From: Acidimicrobiales bacterium
Lineage (GTDB): Bacteria > Actinomycetota > Acidimicrobiia > Acidimicrobiales > Aldehydirespiratoraceae
NCBI GenBank assembly: GCA_029246685.1
Contig: JAQWMR010000016.1
Span: forward strand, 372,001 to 436,000
DNA length: 64,000 nucleotides
Reading direction: 5' to 3'
Part shown: one piece after another, positions 52,452 through 61,583 of the stretch
Layout of the letters: each line of letters starts with the position of its first letter
How positions within the stretch are numbered: the first letter of the stretch is position 1
Position numbers and translations under genes: made by a program
The notes under the pieces: generated by a model
What the model was told of the DNA's origin: nothing
Seen by the model: only the letters and a program-made list of their open reading frames with translations
Databases searched by the model: none

Positions 52452-52512
52452 GTCCGGACAGTAGCGAATTGCCCCTTTCCTCGGCCGGTTTACTGGTGCA
52501 GAGTGTCGGGCC

Positions 52513-53808
52513 ATGGCCCTGCGCAATCACCCCGCCAAGTACTCCGCGTTCGGCCTCGTCCGCCGTGGGTTACGCAAGACGAACTGGCCGCGCGTGTGGC
52601 GCGAGCCCGACTGGAAGTCGTCCTACGACGTCATCATCATCGGCGGGGGCGTCCACGGCCTCGCGACGGCGTACTACCTGGCCGCCAACCACGGCATCAC
52701 GAATGTCGCGGTGCTCGACAAGGCCTACCTGGGATCGGGTGGAAGTGGTCGCAACACCGCGATCGTCCGATCCAACTACCTGACGCCCGAAGGCGTCGCG
52801 TTCTACGACCGCTCGCTCGATCTCTACAACACGATGTCGGTCGATCTGAACCTGAACGTCATGTTCAGCGAGCGCGGCCACATGACGCTCGCCCACACCG
52901 ACTCGGCGCTGCGCACGATGAACTGGCGGGCCGAGGTCAACAAGCTCCAGAAGATCGACTCGTCGGTCATCGGCCCAGACGAGATCAAGAAGCTGGCGCC
53001 ATCTCTCGACGTCTCGACCAACACCCGGTACCCGATCCTCGGAGCGCTGTATCACCCGCCCGGCGGCACGATTCGCCACGACGCCGTTGTGTGGGGCTAC
53101 GCCCGAGGCGCCGACGCTCAGGGCGTGGACCTCCACCAAAAGACCGAGGTCCTCGACATTCTTTGTGAGGGCGGCGACGGCGCGGACGGCAAAGGCGCGG
53201 GAGCCACCGTCACTGGCGTCCGCACCAGACGCGGCGACATCAGCGCGCCGATCGTCGTCAACTGCACGGCGGGATGGGCCAGCACCATCGCGGGGATGGC
53301 GGGCGTGCGCCTGCCGATCACCACGCATCCTCTCCAGGCCGCGGTCACCGAACCGGTGAAGGCGTTTCTCCCCACGGTCGTCGTCTCCGGTTCGCTCCAC
53401 GTCTACGTCAGCCAGACGGATCGCGGCGAGCTCGTCTTCGGCGCATCGGTGGATCCGGTCGCGACGTACAACATGGGCGGCACCCTCGAGTTCACCGAAG
53501 AGCTCGCCGGCCACGTCCTCGAACTCATGCCCGGCATCTCCAAGATGCGACTGCTGCGCCAATGGGCCGGCTTGTGCGACATGACGCCGGACTACTCACC
53601 GGTCATGGGACCCACGCCGGTCGAGGGTTTCTACGTCGACGTCGGCTGGGGCACCTACGGCTTCAAAGCTGGGCCGGTCTCCGGTGAGCAGATGGCCGCG
53701 TGCGTCGCGAACCGGGCCACGCCTGATCTGATCAAGCCGTTCGAACTCTCCCGCTTCACCGAAGGCGAGCTGGTCGGCGAAAAGGGCGCAGCGGCGGTGG
53801 GTCACTGA
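52513..53808 (+). CDS. soxB: Sarcosine oxidase beta subunit
   Basis: A 431-residue flavoprotein subunit that oxidises sarcosine. FAD fold VIIIGGGVHGLATAYYLAAN, GSGGSGRNTAIVRSNYL, and the FMN-attachment segment GGTIRHDAVVWGYARGADAQ, where the His is expected to carry covalent FMN. C-terminus GFYVDVGWGTYGFKAGP. First gene of the soxBDAG operon; its stop overlaps soxD. Confidence 0.94.
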   Translation: MALRNHPAKYSAFGLVRRGLRKTNWPRVWREPDWKSSYDVIIIGGGVHGLATAYYLAANHGITNVAVLDKAYLGSGGSGRNTAIVRSNYLTPEGVAFYDRSLDLYNTMSVDLNLNVMFSERGHMTLAHTDSALRTMNWRAEVNKLQKIDSSVIGPDEIKKLAPSLDVSTNTRYPILGALYHPPGGTIRHDAVVWGYARGADAQGVDLHQKTEVLDILCEGGDGADGKGAGATVTGVRTRRGDISAPIVVNCTAGWASTIAGMAGVRLPITTHPLQAAVTEPVKAFLPTVVVSGSLHVYVSQTDRGELVFGASVDPVATYNMGGTLEFTEELAGHVLELMPGISKMRLLRQWAGLCDMTPDYSPVMGPTPVEGFYVDVGWGTYGFKAGPVSGEQMAACVANRATPDLIKPFELSRFTEGELVGEKGAAAVGH

Positions 53809-54080
53809 TGCTCCTCGTCCCGTGCCCCAACTGCGGTCCCCGCAACGCGGCCGACCTCACCTATCGCGGCGAATCGCACGCTCGCCCTGATCCCAACACC
53901 GCGACCCGAGAGGAGTGGCGTACCTACCTCTACCTCCGCGACAACCCGTCCGGGTGGCTGCGTGAGAGCTGGTACTGCTCGTCCGGCTGCCGCACCCACT
54001 TCCAGATCGAACGCCACACCTTCACCGGTGAACTCCGCGAGCCACTCCTTCCCGGGTCGAAGACAGGAGGTGAGTCGTGA
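53808..54080 (+). CDS. soxD: Sarcosine oxidase delta subunit
   Basis: A 90-residue zinc-binding subunit. The N-terminal CPNCG and the C-terminal WYCSSGCRTHF hold the metal ligands; in the best-known SoxD the third ligand is His (Cys-Cys-His-Cys), here it appears to be Cys. Overlaps soxB by one base and soxA by four. The delta subunit links the alpha and beta parts of the enzyme. Confidence 0.92.
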   Translation: MLLVPCPNCGPRNAADLTYRGESHARPDPNTATREEWRTYLYLRDNPSGWLRESWYCSSGCRTHFQIERHTFTGELREPLLPGSKTGGES

Positions 54081-56923
54081 AGAACCGACTCCCTTCCCGC
54101 GCGGGCGAGCAGATCGATCGGTCGACGATCCTCTCGTTCACGTGGAACGGCAAGAAGCTCGAGGGCTTCGCCGGCGACACGATCGCGTCGGCGCTCGTGG
54201 CCAACGGCGTGACGGTGCTCAGTCGGTCGATGAAGTACCACCGACCGCGGGGCCTGCTCACCGCGGACTACTGGGATCCCAACGCGACCGTGCAGGTGGG
54301 CGACGAGCCGAACGTGCGCGCCGCCCATCGTCGCCTCGAGGACGGCATGGTTGTCTCGGCGCAGAATGTCTCGCCTTCATTGCGGTTCGACGTGAAGGCC
54401 GCGAACGGTCTGGTCGGGCGATTCCTGACGGCGGGCTTCTACTACAAGACGTTCATGAAGCCGGCCGCGCTATGGCCCCGCTACGAGAAGATCCTCGCCA
54501 CCTTCGCGCCAGGCGGGAAGGTCGATCTCAACACACCCCACGGCTACCACGACAAGCGCTACGCACATCCCGACGTCGTCGTCGCCGGCGCCGGGCCCGC
54601 CGGACTCGCGGCGGCGATCGCGGCAGCCGCCGATGGCGCTTCGGTGATGCTGGTCGAGCACGAGCACGAGGTGGGCGGCCACCTGCTCTGGGGCACGGAT
54701 GACGACCGCGCCACCGCAGCCGCGCTGCGGGCCGAGGCCGAGGCCGCCGGGGTGGAGATCCTCACCAACTCCACCGTCACGGGCCGCTACGAGGACAACT
54801 GGGTCGCCATCGCGCAACGAAGCCACCCGATGGCCGTCGAGCGCCTCATCAAGGCTCGGGCAAAGATGCTGATCGTGGCTGCCGGCACGATCGAGCGGCC
54901 ATACGTCTTCGCCGGCAACGACCTGCCGGGCGTCATGACCTCGGGCGCCGTTCAGCGGCTCATTCGGATGTATGGCGTGAAGCCCGGCACTCGTGCAGTT
55001 GTGCTGGCCGCCAACGACTCGGGCGCTGCGGCCGTCGCCGCCCTCGACGACGCGGGAGTCGATGTTGCCCGCGTGATCGGCTCCGGTGACCGCGCCGCTC
55101 TCGTCAAAGCCACGGGATCGAGCACCCGAATCCGCAAGGTGCACATGGGCGACGGCACCACCGAGAATTGCGACCTCCTGGTCACAGCAGTCGGCTGGAC
55201 GGCGCCGACCTCGCTGCTGAACATGGCCGGCGACAGGCCCGTCTACGACCCGTCCGCGGCGCGCTTCTTCCCGGGCACGCCGCCCGACAACGTGCTCGCG
55301 ACGGGCGGTATCACCGGCGACGGAACCCGCGACCAACTCATCGAGCACGGCCGAGCTACGGGCCGTCTCGCCGCCGGTCGAGCGGCCGTCGTGTGCCATC
55401 GTCTCCAGGCGTCGACGGCTCGGGCGGCGTCCGTTGACGGCGCTGAGCCGTCGTACCCGGCCGACGAACGCGCGGCTCTCCCCCGGGCCCCGCACCCCGA
55501 GATGTTCCGCGCGGCCACGCACGGAATCGTCGACTACTCCGAGGACGTGTCCTCGAAGGACCTCTTCGGCGCCGCAGCCGAGGGCTTCGACTCGGTTGAA
55601 CTCATCAAGCGCTTCACCACCGCCACGATGGGCCCGTCGCAGGGCAAGCTCGAGACGGTGAACACCGTGGCGGTGCTGGCCGAGGCCCGCGGCGAGACGA
55701 TCGCCGAGGTGGGCACCACCGTCTGGCGCCCGCCCTACGCCCCGATCACGCTCGGCGCGCTGGGCGGCCGAGTCTTCGAGCCGGTTCGCGTGTCCGCCAT
55801 CCAGCCCTGGCACGAGGCCAACGGGGTGACGCCGATCCTCGCGGGCCAGTGGATCCGCCCCGAGCACTACGGCGATCCGGCCGAGGAGGTCCGCAACACG
55901 CGAACCAACGTGGGCATCACCGACGTCACCCCACTCGGCAAGCTGGACCTGCAGGGCCCCGACGTTCCCAAGCTGCTGAGCCTGCTCTACACGAACAAGT
56001 GGATGCAGTTGCCGGTCGGCGGCGTTCGCTACGGGATCATGTGTGCAGAGGACGGCGTCGTCCTGGACGACGGCGTCACCGGTCATCTCGGCGACGACCA
56101 CTACCTGATGACCACCACGTCGTCCGGGGCCGCCACAGTCTGGAACTGGATCGAGATGTGGCTCCAGACAGAGCGGCCGGAGTGGCAGGTCCACGTCACT
56201 CCCATCACCACCGGCCTGGCATCGATCAACATCGCGGGCCCCAACTCGCGCGCGCTGCTCGGCCGACTCACCGACGACATCGACCTCGGCCCTGAGGCGT
56301 TCGCCTACATGCAGGTGCGGACCGGGACGATCGCCGGAATCGACGATTGCATCACCTGGCGCATCGGCTTCACCGGCGAGCTGTCCTACGAGATCCATGT
56401 CCCGTCGCAGCACGGCCTCCATGTGTGGAACCAGCTGCTCGAGCACGGCGTCGATCTCGGCGTGCAGCCCTTCGGACTCGAAGCCCAGCGCATCATGCGG
56501 CTGGAGAAGGGGCACTTCATCGTCGGCCAGGACACAGACGGCCTCAGCAAGGCACCGACCACGGGAATGATCCCGCTCCTCAAGCTCGACAAGGACGACT
56601 GGGCCGGCAAGCCGGAGGTCGCGTGGGTGTTGGACGACGACTACCCGGTCGTCGTCGCGGTGCAGCCAACCGACCCGACGGTCGTGCCGGAAGAGGCGTG
56701 CCAGATCCTTCGCGCCGACACGATCGACATCGTCGGCCGCATCACCTCGTCGCGGTTCTCCCCCACGCTCGGCCGTTCGATCTGCCTCGCCCAGGTGAGC
56801 CAGGAGTTCTCCGAGCCGGGGACCGAGCTCACCGTGCTGCTCGTCAACGGCACCCGGACAACCGCCCGGGTAATGGAACACCACGCCCACTTCGATCCGG
56901 AAGGGACTCGGCTCCGTGGCTGA
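54077..56923 (+). CDS. soxA: Sarcosine oxidase alpha subunit
   Basis: A 948-residue subunit, start GTG 54077 inside the soxD stop. The N-terminal part (TILSFTWNGKKLEGFAGDTI, then SMKYHRPRGL) is the ferredoxin-like fold, the NAD-binding region has VVVAGAGPAGLAAAIAAAAD at about residue 170, and the last ~370 residues are a glycine-cleavage T-protein-like (GcvT) domain (ITDVTPLGKLDLQGPDV, WRIGFTGELSYEIHVPSQHG) that uses tetrahydrofolate to trap the C1 unit. Length is normal. Confidence 0.94.
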   Translation: MKNRLPSRAGEQIDRSTILSFTWNGKKLEGFAGDTIASALVANGVTVLSRSMKYHRPRGLLTADYWDPNATVQVGDEPNVRAAHRRLEDGMVVSAQNVSPSLRFDVKAANGLVGRFLTAGFYYKTFMKPAALWPRYEKILATFAPGGKVDLNTPHGYHDKRYAHPDVVVAGAGPAGLAAAIAAAADGASVMLVEHEHEVGGHLLWGTDDDRATAAALRAEAEAAGVEILTNSTVTGRYEDNWVAIAQRSHPMAVERLIKARAKMLIVAAGTIERPYVFAGNDLPGVMTSGAVQRLIRMYGVKPGTRAVVLAANDSGAAAVAALDDAGVDVARVIGSGDRAALVKATGSSTRIRKVHMGDGTTENCDLLVTAVGWTAPTSLLNMAGDRPVYDPSAARFFPGTPPDNVLATGGITGDGTRDQLIEHGRATGRLAAGRAAVVCHRLQASTARAASVDGAEPSYPADERAALPRAPHPEMFRAATHGIVDYSEDVSSKDLFGAAAEGFDSVELIKRFTTATMGPSQGKLETVNTVAVLAEARGETIAEVGTTVWRPPYAPITLGALGGRVFEPVRVSAIQPWHEANGVTPILAGQWIRPEHYGDPAEEVRNTRTNVGITDVTPLGKLDLQGPDVPKLLSLLYTNKWMQLPVGGVRYGIMCAEDGVVLDDGVTGHLGDDHYLMTTTSSGAATVWNWIEMWLQTERPEWQVHVTPITTGLASINIAGPNSRALLGRLTDDIDLGPEAFAYMQVRTGTIAGIDDCITWRIGFTGELSYEIHVPSQHGLHVWNQLLEHGVDLGVQPFGLEAQRIMRLEKGHFIVGQDTDGLSKAPTTGMIPLLKLDKDDWAGKPEVAWVLDDDYPVVVAVQPTDPTVVPEEACQILRADTIDIVGRITSSRFSPTLGRSICLAQVSQEFSEPGTELTVLLVNGTRTTARVMEHHAHFDPEGTRLRG

Positions 56924-57398
56924 CCTGACCCTCACCAACCTGACACCCACCCCGAAGACAACGATCCGGGCCGCCGCCGACACCGCAGCCGCGGCCGAGC
57001 TCGGCCTCACGTTCGGATCGAGCGAACGCCGCGACGGCGACCTCGTCGTCCGAATCCGGCCCGACGAGTGGCTCGTGATCGGTTCAACCGCCACGGTGGA
57101 TGCCCTCGACCTGTCCGGCTTCGCCAGCCGGATCGACACCACGCACTCCCGGCTGTTGTTCCGGCTGACCGGCGACCTCGCCGCCAAGGTGATGGAGAAG
57201 GTCTGCTCGCTAGACTTCGCCGACCACATGACCCCGAACGGTGCGTGCGCGGGCGCGTCCGTCGCGAAGACCACCTGCGACATCGTCCGCGACGACGTGG
57301 ACCGCGTGCCTTCGTACCTGGTCCTGTGCGATACGTCGTTTCGGGACTACCTCCGCGGCGCAATCGAGGATGCGATGACGGAGTTCGTCGGCGCCTGA
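56916..57398 (+). CDS. soxG: Sarcosine oxidase gamma subunit
   Basis: A 160-residue subunit starting at GTG 56916, 8 bases inside soxA. Shows the GcvT-like small-subunit fold (VRIRPDEWLVIGSTATVDAL, TTHSRLLFRLTGDLAAKVME, L-D-F-A-D-H). Last gene of soxBDAG. Confidence 0.9.
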   Translation: MADLTLTNLTPTPKTTIRAAADTAAAAELGLTFGSSERRDGDLVVRIRPDEWLVIGSTATVDALDLSGFASRIDTTHSRLLFRLTGDLAAKVMEKVCSLDFADHMTPNGACAGASVAKTTCDIVRDDVDRVPSYLVLCDTSFRDYLRGAIEDAMTEFVGA

Positions 57399-57434
57399 CG
57401 GCTGAATCGTTCCCGCCGGCGCGAGAATCACCGG

Positions 57435-58270
57435 ATGGCGAAACGTGCCCTCACCGCCGTGGGAGTCGTCGCGATCGTCGCGGTTGGCTACGCGTGGTCC
57501 CAGGACCGGTACCCGAGTGATCTCGGCGTGGGCTGCGAGGCAGACGCAGGACCGACCGCTCTCGTCGCGTTCGATGCCACCACAGGCGAGCGGCGGTGGA
57601 CGGCCGATGTCGGCTTCCACACCGATCTGATGCTCGTCGATGGCGGGATCGAGGTCGAGGCCGTCCGCCGCCGAACCCGGCTCGACCCGACTCCGGGCGC
57701 GCAACTGTCCTGCGTCGACCTGCCCGAGGTGGTTCATGACCCGGTGGCGGCCGTGACCGACCGCCCGGAGTTCCGAGTCCGCGGAGAATCGGCTGCATGG
57801 CGAGTGGAATCCGCGCATGACGACAGCGGCAGCGCATCGTCACGACGGCCCTGCCTGCCGGAGAGGTCGCGTGGGATGGCGTCGTGCCCGCGCTGGACGT
57901 CCAACTCGTCGACGATCTCGTCGTCATCATCGACCAGACGGGCGACAACGGCAGCTACGACGCCTACGGCGAGTTGGACACTCGTGTGGCGGTGTATGAG
58001 CCAGCCACCGGGCACCAGAGATGGCGAGTGGCCGTACCCCTGGCATCCCACTTCGTCGCCGGTACCGCCTACGGCGTCGCTGTCCCGCTCGCCACGGGGG
58101 TCATTCTGTTGGATTGGGACACCGGCGAGGAGCTGTGGTTCGAGGACCACGGCAGTCCGGGGAAAGGCGGGCAGTACTCGTCGCGCTGGCAGGTACGGGA
58201 CATGGTCTACGACGAGACCAACGACTTGCTGATTGCCGCCGTACGGGCTGAACAGCCGCACCGAGACTGA
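57435..58270 (+). pseudogene. PQQ-like beta-propeller protein with a frameshift
   Basis: N-terminal hydrophobic segment MAKRALTAVGVVAIVAVGYAW (signal anchor), then blades with the PQQ-repeat pattern: LVAFDATTGERRWTADVGF, VAVYEPATGHQRWRVAV, VILLDWDTGEELWFEDHG. The frame changes from the first to the second segment around 57810-57830 (RQRIVTTALPAGEVAWDG in the new frame). Read across, about 275 residues. Could be an assembly indel or a pseudogene. Function as a surface beta-propeller is only a guess. Confidence 0.7.
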
Positions 58271-58273
58271 GCC

Positions 58274-58810
58274 TCAGCCGAAGATGTTCGTCGGGAGACC
58301 GTCGATCGACTCGGTGTTCTTGCGGCTCCAGTAGTCCTGGAGTTCCTCATCCGACATCGCCGCATAGAAGGGCTCGAGCTCCTCGTCGGCACGCACCGCG
58401 TCGAGCGACATCATCGGCACGCCGGTCCCGCAGGACGTCGCGACGTGGTCGACCGCTAGGTCGAAGACCTGCCGCGAGCCGGCGAGCACCAGGAAGTCGC
58501 CGACGACGTCGCCCCACGCCTCGTCACGGGGATGCACCACGAACGCCGTGCCGTAGACCCGAAGTGTCATCGGCATCTTCGTGAACGAAGACCACATCAA
58601 CGTCATACGACCTGTCGCCGCAACGTGCGCCGCCGTCTCGTTCCCGCTGCCGGTAAGGTTGAGCCAACGGATGCGATCCGGAGCGTCGATCCGCAGCGTG
58701 TCCATGCCCTTCGGTGAGACGTTGACCCGACCTTCGGCTGCGGCCGTCGCAACGAAGAACATCGGCTGCTCGCCAATCAAGTCGATGAACTGGGGGGTTA
58801 GGGAATCCAT
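58274..58810 (-). CDS. Pyridoxamine-5'-phosphate-oxidase-family protein
   Basis: A 178-residue split beta-barrel (PPOX) flavin- or F420-binding protein. FFVATAAAEGRVNVSPKGMD is the N-terminal strand pair, IRWLNLTGSGNETAAHVAAT the FMN-phosphate region, MTLMWSSF and LRVYGTAFVVHP the next strands. Physiological substrate unknown. Divergent from malate synthase with 53 bases between starts. Confidence 0.87.
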   Translation of the reverse strand: MDSLTPQFIDLIGEQPMFFVATAAAEGRVNVSPKGMDTLRIDAPDRIRWLNLTGSGNETAAHVAATGRMTLMWSSFTKMPMTLRVYGTAFVVHPRDEAWGDVVGDFLVLAGSRQVFDLAVDHVATSCGTGVPMMSLDAVRADEELEPFYAAMSDEELQDYWSRKNTESIDGLPTNIFG

Positions 58811-58863
58811 CCCGGCAGTCCCGCAGTGCCAGCGAGAGTTACCGAGCGTTAACCTCCAATGCC

Positions 58864-61017
58864 ATGGTCAGCATCGGTTCGCTCGAGATCGCACCCGTTC
58901 TCCACGACTTCGTGGAGAACCGCCTCACCCCCGACAGCGGCGTCACCGCCGCCGAGTTCTGGGCGGCGCTCGAGGCGATCCTGACGGATCTCGGCCCTCG
59001 CAACACGGCGCTGCTCGATCGCCGCGACGAGCTCCAGGCCGCGATCGACGAGTGGCACACAGGCAACCGTGACGATCACGACCACGGCGCGTACGTCGAG
59101 TTCTTACGCGGACTCGGCTACCTGGACGACGCGCCGGCCGATGTCTCAATTCAGACGAGCAACGTCGACAACGAGATCACGTCGGTGGCCGGTCCGCAGC
59201 TCGTCGTCCCGCTCGATAACTCCCGCTATGCGCTCAACGCCGCGAACGCTCGGTGGGGCAGTTTCTACGACGCGCTCTTCGGCACTGACGTGATCAGCGA
59301 CGAAGGCGGTGCCGAGGCGGGCAAGGGATACAACCCGGTCCGCGGCGCCAAGGTGATCGCTCACGCCCGAGCGTTCCTCGATGCCCACTTCCCGCTCGCG
59401 GCCGGCAGCCACGCCGACTCGACCGGTTACACCGTTGAGACTGGCGCCCTCGTCGCCGCGCTCGGCGAGTCGTCCACCGGTCTGGCCGATCCCACACAGT
59501 TCGTGGGCCACTCCGGCGATACGGACGAGCCCACGTCATTGCTGCTGCGCAAACACGGCCTCCACGCCGACATCCGCATCGACCGCACCGACAACATCGG
59601 CAAGGACGACGCCGCCGGCGTTGCCGACATCGACCTCGAGTCCGCCGTCTCCACGATCATGGACTGCGAGGACTCGGTTTCCGCAGTTGACGCCGACGAC
59701 AAGGTCGTCGTCTACGGCAACTGGCTCGGCCTCATGAAGGGCGACCTCGTCAGCACCTTCCAGAAGGGTGGTGAGACCCTCGAACGCACCCTCAACGCTG
59801 ACCGCTCCTACACCGCGGCGGACGGTTCCGACCTCGCGCTCCAAGGGCGATCGCTGATGCTGGTTCGTAACGTCGGCCATCACCTCACCACCGATGCCGT
59901 GACGCACAACGGTGATCCCATCCCCGAGACGATCCTCGACGCGATGGTGACTGCCCTGGCCGGCAAGCACGACTTGCTCGGCAGCAGCCCGTTCCGCAAC
60001 AGCCGTCAGGGTTCGATCTACATCGTGAAGCCGAAGATGCACGGGCCCGACGAGGTCGCGTGGGCGTGCGAGCTGTTCGGCCAGGTCGAGGATGCGTTCG
60101 GTCTCGATCGGCACACGCTGAAGATGGGGATCATGGACGAGGAGCGGCGCACGTCTCTCAACCTCGCCGCCGCGATCGAGCAGGCCAGGGATCGAGTGGT
60201 GTTCATCAACACCGGCTTCCTCGACCGCACCGGCGATGAAATCCACACCGACATGGAGGCCGGCCCGGTCCTTCCCAAGAGCGAGATGAAGGGCGCCACG
60301 TGGCTGCTCGCATATGAAGACGCCAACGTTGACACCGGTCTGGCCTGCGGCCTGCAGAATCGAGCTCAGATCGGCAAGGGCATGTGGGCAAAGCCATCCG
60401 AGATGGCCGAGATGCTCGAGGCGAAGGTGGGCCACCCGTCGGCCGGCGCGACGTGCGCGTGGGTCCCCTCGCCCACGGCGGCCACGCTCCACGCTACGCA
60501 CTATTTCGACGTCAACGTCGCGGCCCGCCAAGAGGAACTGCTGTCCCGCACCGCTCGCCCGATCGACGAGCTGACCGCGATCCCGTTGCTCGACCGGGAA
60601 CTCAGCGCCGCGCAGGTTCAGACCGAGCTCGAGAACAACAGCCAGTCGATCCTCGGCTACATCGTTCGTTGGGTGGGCCTCGGCGTCGGCTGTTCGACCG
60701 TTCCCGACATCGAAGACGTCGGCCTCATGGAGGATCTCGCGACGCTGCGGATCTCCAGCCAGCACGTGGCCAACTGGCTGCACCACGGCGTCCTCACGGA
60801 GGATCAGGTGCGCGAGGCGATGGGGCGCATGGCCGCGACAGTGGACGAACAGAACGCCGACGATGCCGACTACCCGGTGATGGCCTGTGACCTCGCGGGT
60901 TCGATCCCGTTCAACGCGGCACTCGAGCTCGTGCTCGGCGGACGCGACGAGAACAACGGCTACACCGAGCGGATCCTGCGCAAGAACCGACGAGCAGCGA
61001 AGGCCGCCCAGAGCTGA
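58864..61017 (+). CDS. glcB: Malate synthase G
   Basis: A 717-residue single-chain malate synthase, condensing glyoxylate with acetyl-CoA to malate. Features: the N-terminal clasp (ALDRRDELQAAIDEW-like ALLDRRDELQAAIDEWHTG), the alpha/beta domain, the TIM barrel with MGIMDEERRTSLNLAAAIEQ (catalytic Glu and Arg region), NTGFLDRTGDEIHTDMEAG, GATCAWVPSPTAATLHATHY, and the C-terminal domain with the catalytic Asp region (GLMEDLATLRISSQHVANWL). Length matches the family. Serves glyoxylate assimilation. Confidence 0.95.
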   Translation: MVSIGSLEIAPVLHDFVENRLTPDSGVTAAEFWAALEAILTDLGPRNTALLDRRDELQAAIDEWHTGNRDDHDHGAYVEFLRGLGYLDDAPADVSIQTSNVDNEITSVAGPQLVVPLDNSRYALNAANARWGSFYDALFGTDVISDEGGAEAGKGYNPVRGAKVIAHARAFLDAHFPLAAGSHADSTGYTVETGALVAALGESSTGLADPTQFVGHSGDTDEPTSLLLRKHGLHADIRIDRTDNIGKDDAAGVADIDLESAVSTIMDCEDSVSAVDADDKVVVYGNWLGLMKGDLVSTFQKGGETLERTLNADRSYTAADGSDLALQGRSLMLVRNVGHHLTTDAVTHNGDPIPETILDAMVTALAGKHDLLGSSPFRNSRQGSIYIVKPKMHGPDEVAWACELFGQVEDAFGLDRHTLKMGIMDEERRTSLNLAAAIEQARDRVVFINTGFLDRTGDEIHTDMEAGPVLPKSEMKGATWLLAYEDANVDTGLACGLQNRAQIGKGMWAKPSEMAEMLEAKVGHPSAGATCAWVPSPTAATLHATHYFDVNVAARQEELLSRTARPIDELTAIPLLDRELSAAQVQTELENNSQSILGYIVRWVGLGVGCSTVPDIEDVGLMEDLATLRISSQHVANWLHHGVLTEDQVREAMGRMAATVDEQNADDADYPVMACDLAGSIPFNAALELVLGGRDENNGYTERILRKNRRAAKAAQS

Positions 61018-61046
61018 GCGGCACCGGCGCGACTACCGTCAGCGCA

Positions 61047-61082
61047 TGCCGAATCTCGACGCCATCGGAATCATCGCGGCCG
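61047..61082 (+). pseudogene. N-terminal stub of a VOC/glyoxalase-family gene
   Basis: A 12-residue stretch MPNLDAIGIIAAD looks like the first strand of a VOC-family protein; similarity ends after about 36 bases where the minus-strand hydrolase remnant begins. A junction stub; low confidence because it is so short. Confidence 0.3.
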
Positions 61083-61583
61083 ACCGGCGTCACGCTGTCG
61101 CACCATCGCGGCAATCGCCATGCCGCCGCCACAGCTGTCGCCCATGAAGACCATCCGCGCCCGGTCGTACCCCTCAGTGAGCAACATCGCGCGCGCCAAC
61201 GAGCTCGTCGAGCCGCGTCGAGAACACCGCCTCGGGCGCGAGCGAGTACTCGACAACGAAGACCGGCAGCCCACATTCACGGGCGACGTTCGCCGCCCAG
61301 AAGGAACACATGGCCGCGGTCGACGTCACGAACCCTCCCGAGTGGGCGAACAGCACCACCCGGCCATCGCTTGTGTAACAGGGGGTCTGACCCCCGTTAC
61401 GGTCGAGCGGATCCAGAGGCCGAGGTCGTGGGGTTAGAGGAAGACGTCGTCGCCGGCGGGTTGGCCGTGGACGAACTCGAACTTGGCCCGGATCTCCGCG
61501 AGCGAGTCCGCCGGATTCGAGAAGTCCGGTGGGATCAGCTCGACGATCGCTTCGTACTCGTCGCTACCACGGGCCCGCGCCAT
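61071..61583 (-). pseudogene. HSL-type hydrolase gene disrupted by a palindromic element
   Basis: Three parts on the minus strand. (1) 61583-61434: ATG overlapping the aldolase stop (TGATG), MARARGSDEYEAIVELIPPD and RAKFEFVHGQPAGDDVFL, then TAA; this looks like an HSL hydrolase N-terminus. (2) After the palindrome, D-G-R-V-V-L-F-A-H-S-G-G-F (H-S-G-G oxyanion motif), then LPVFVVEYSLAPEAVFSTRL. (3) In another frame, RMVFMGDSCGGGMAIAAMV, the nucleophile elbow. The C-terminus is lost near 61083. About 35 residues seem to be missing between parts 1 and 2, where the palindrome lies. Confidence 0.72.
61375..61400. repeat. Palindromic element with GGGGGTCTGACCCCC core (copy 2)
   Basis: A 26-base perfect inverted repeat around a single T: GTAAC (61375-61379) and GTTAC (61396-61400) as outer arms, an A-to-none imperfection at 61380, and GGGGGTCTGACCCCC at 61381-61395. 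It lies inside the disrupted hydrolase gene. The core is the same as at 1298-1310 with two extra bases. Confidence 0.7.
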
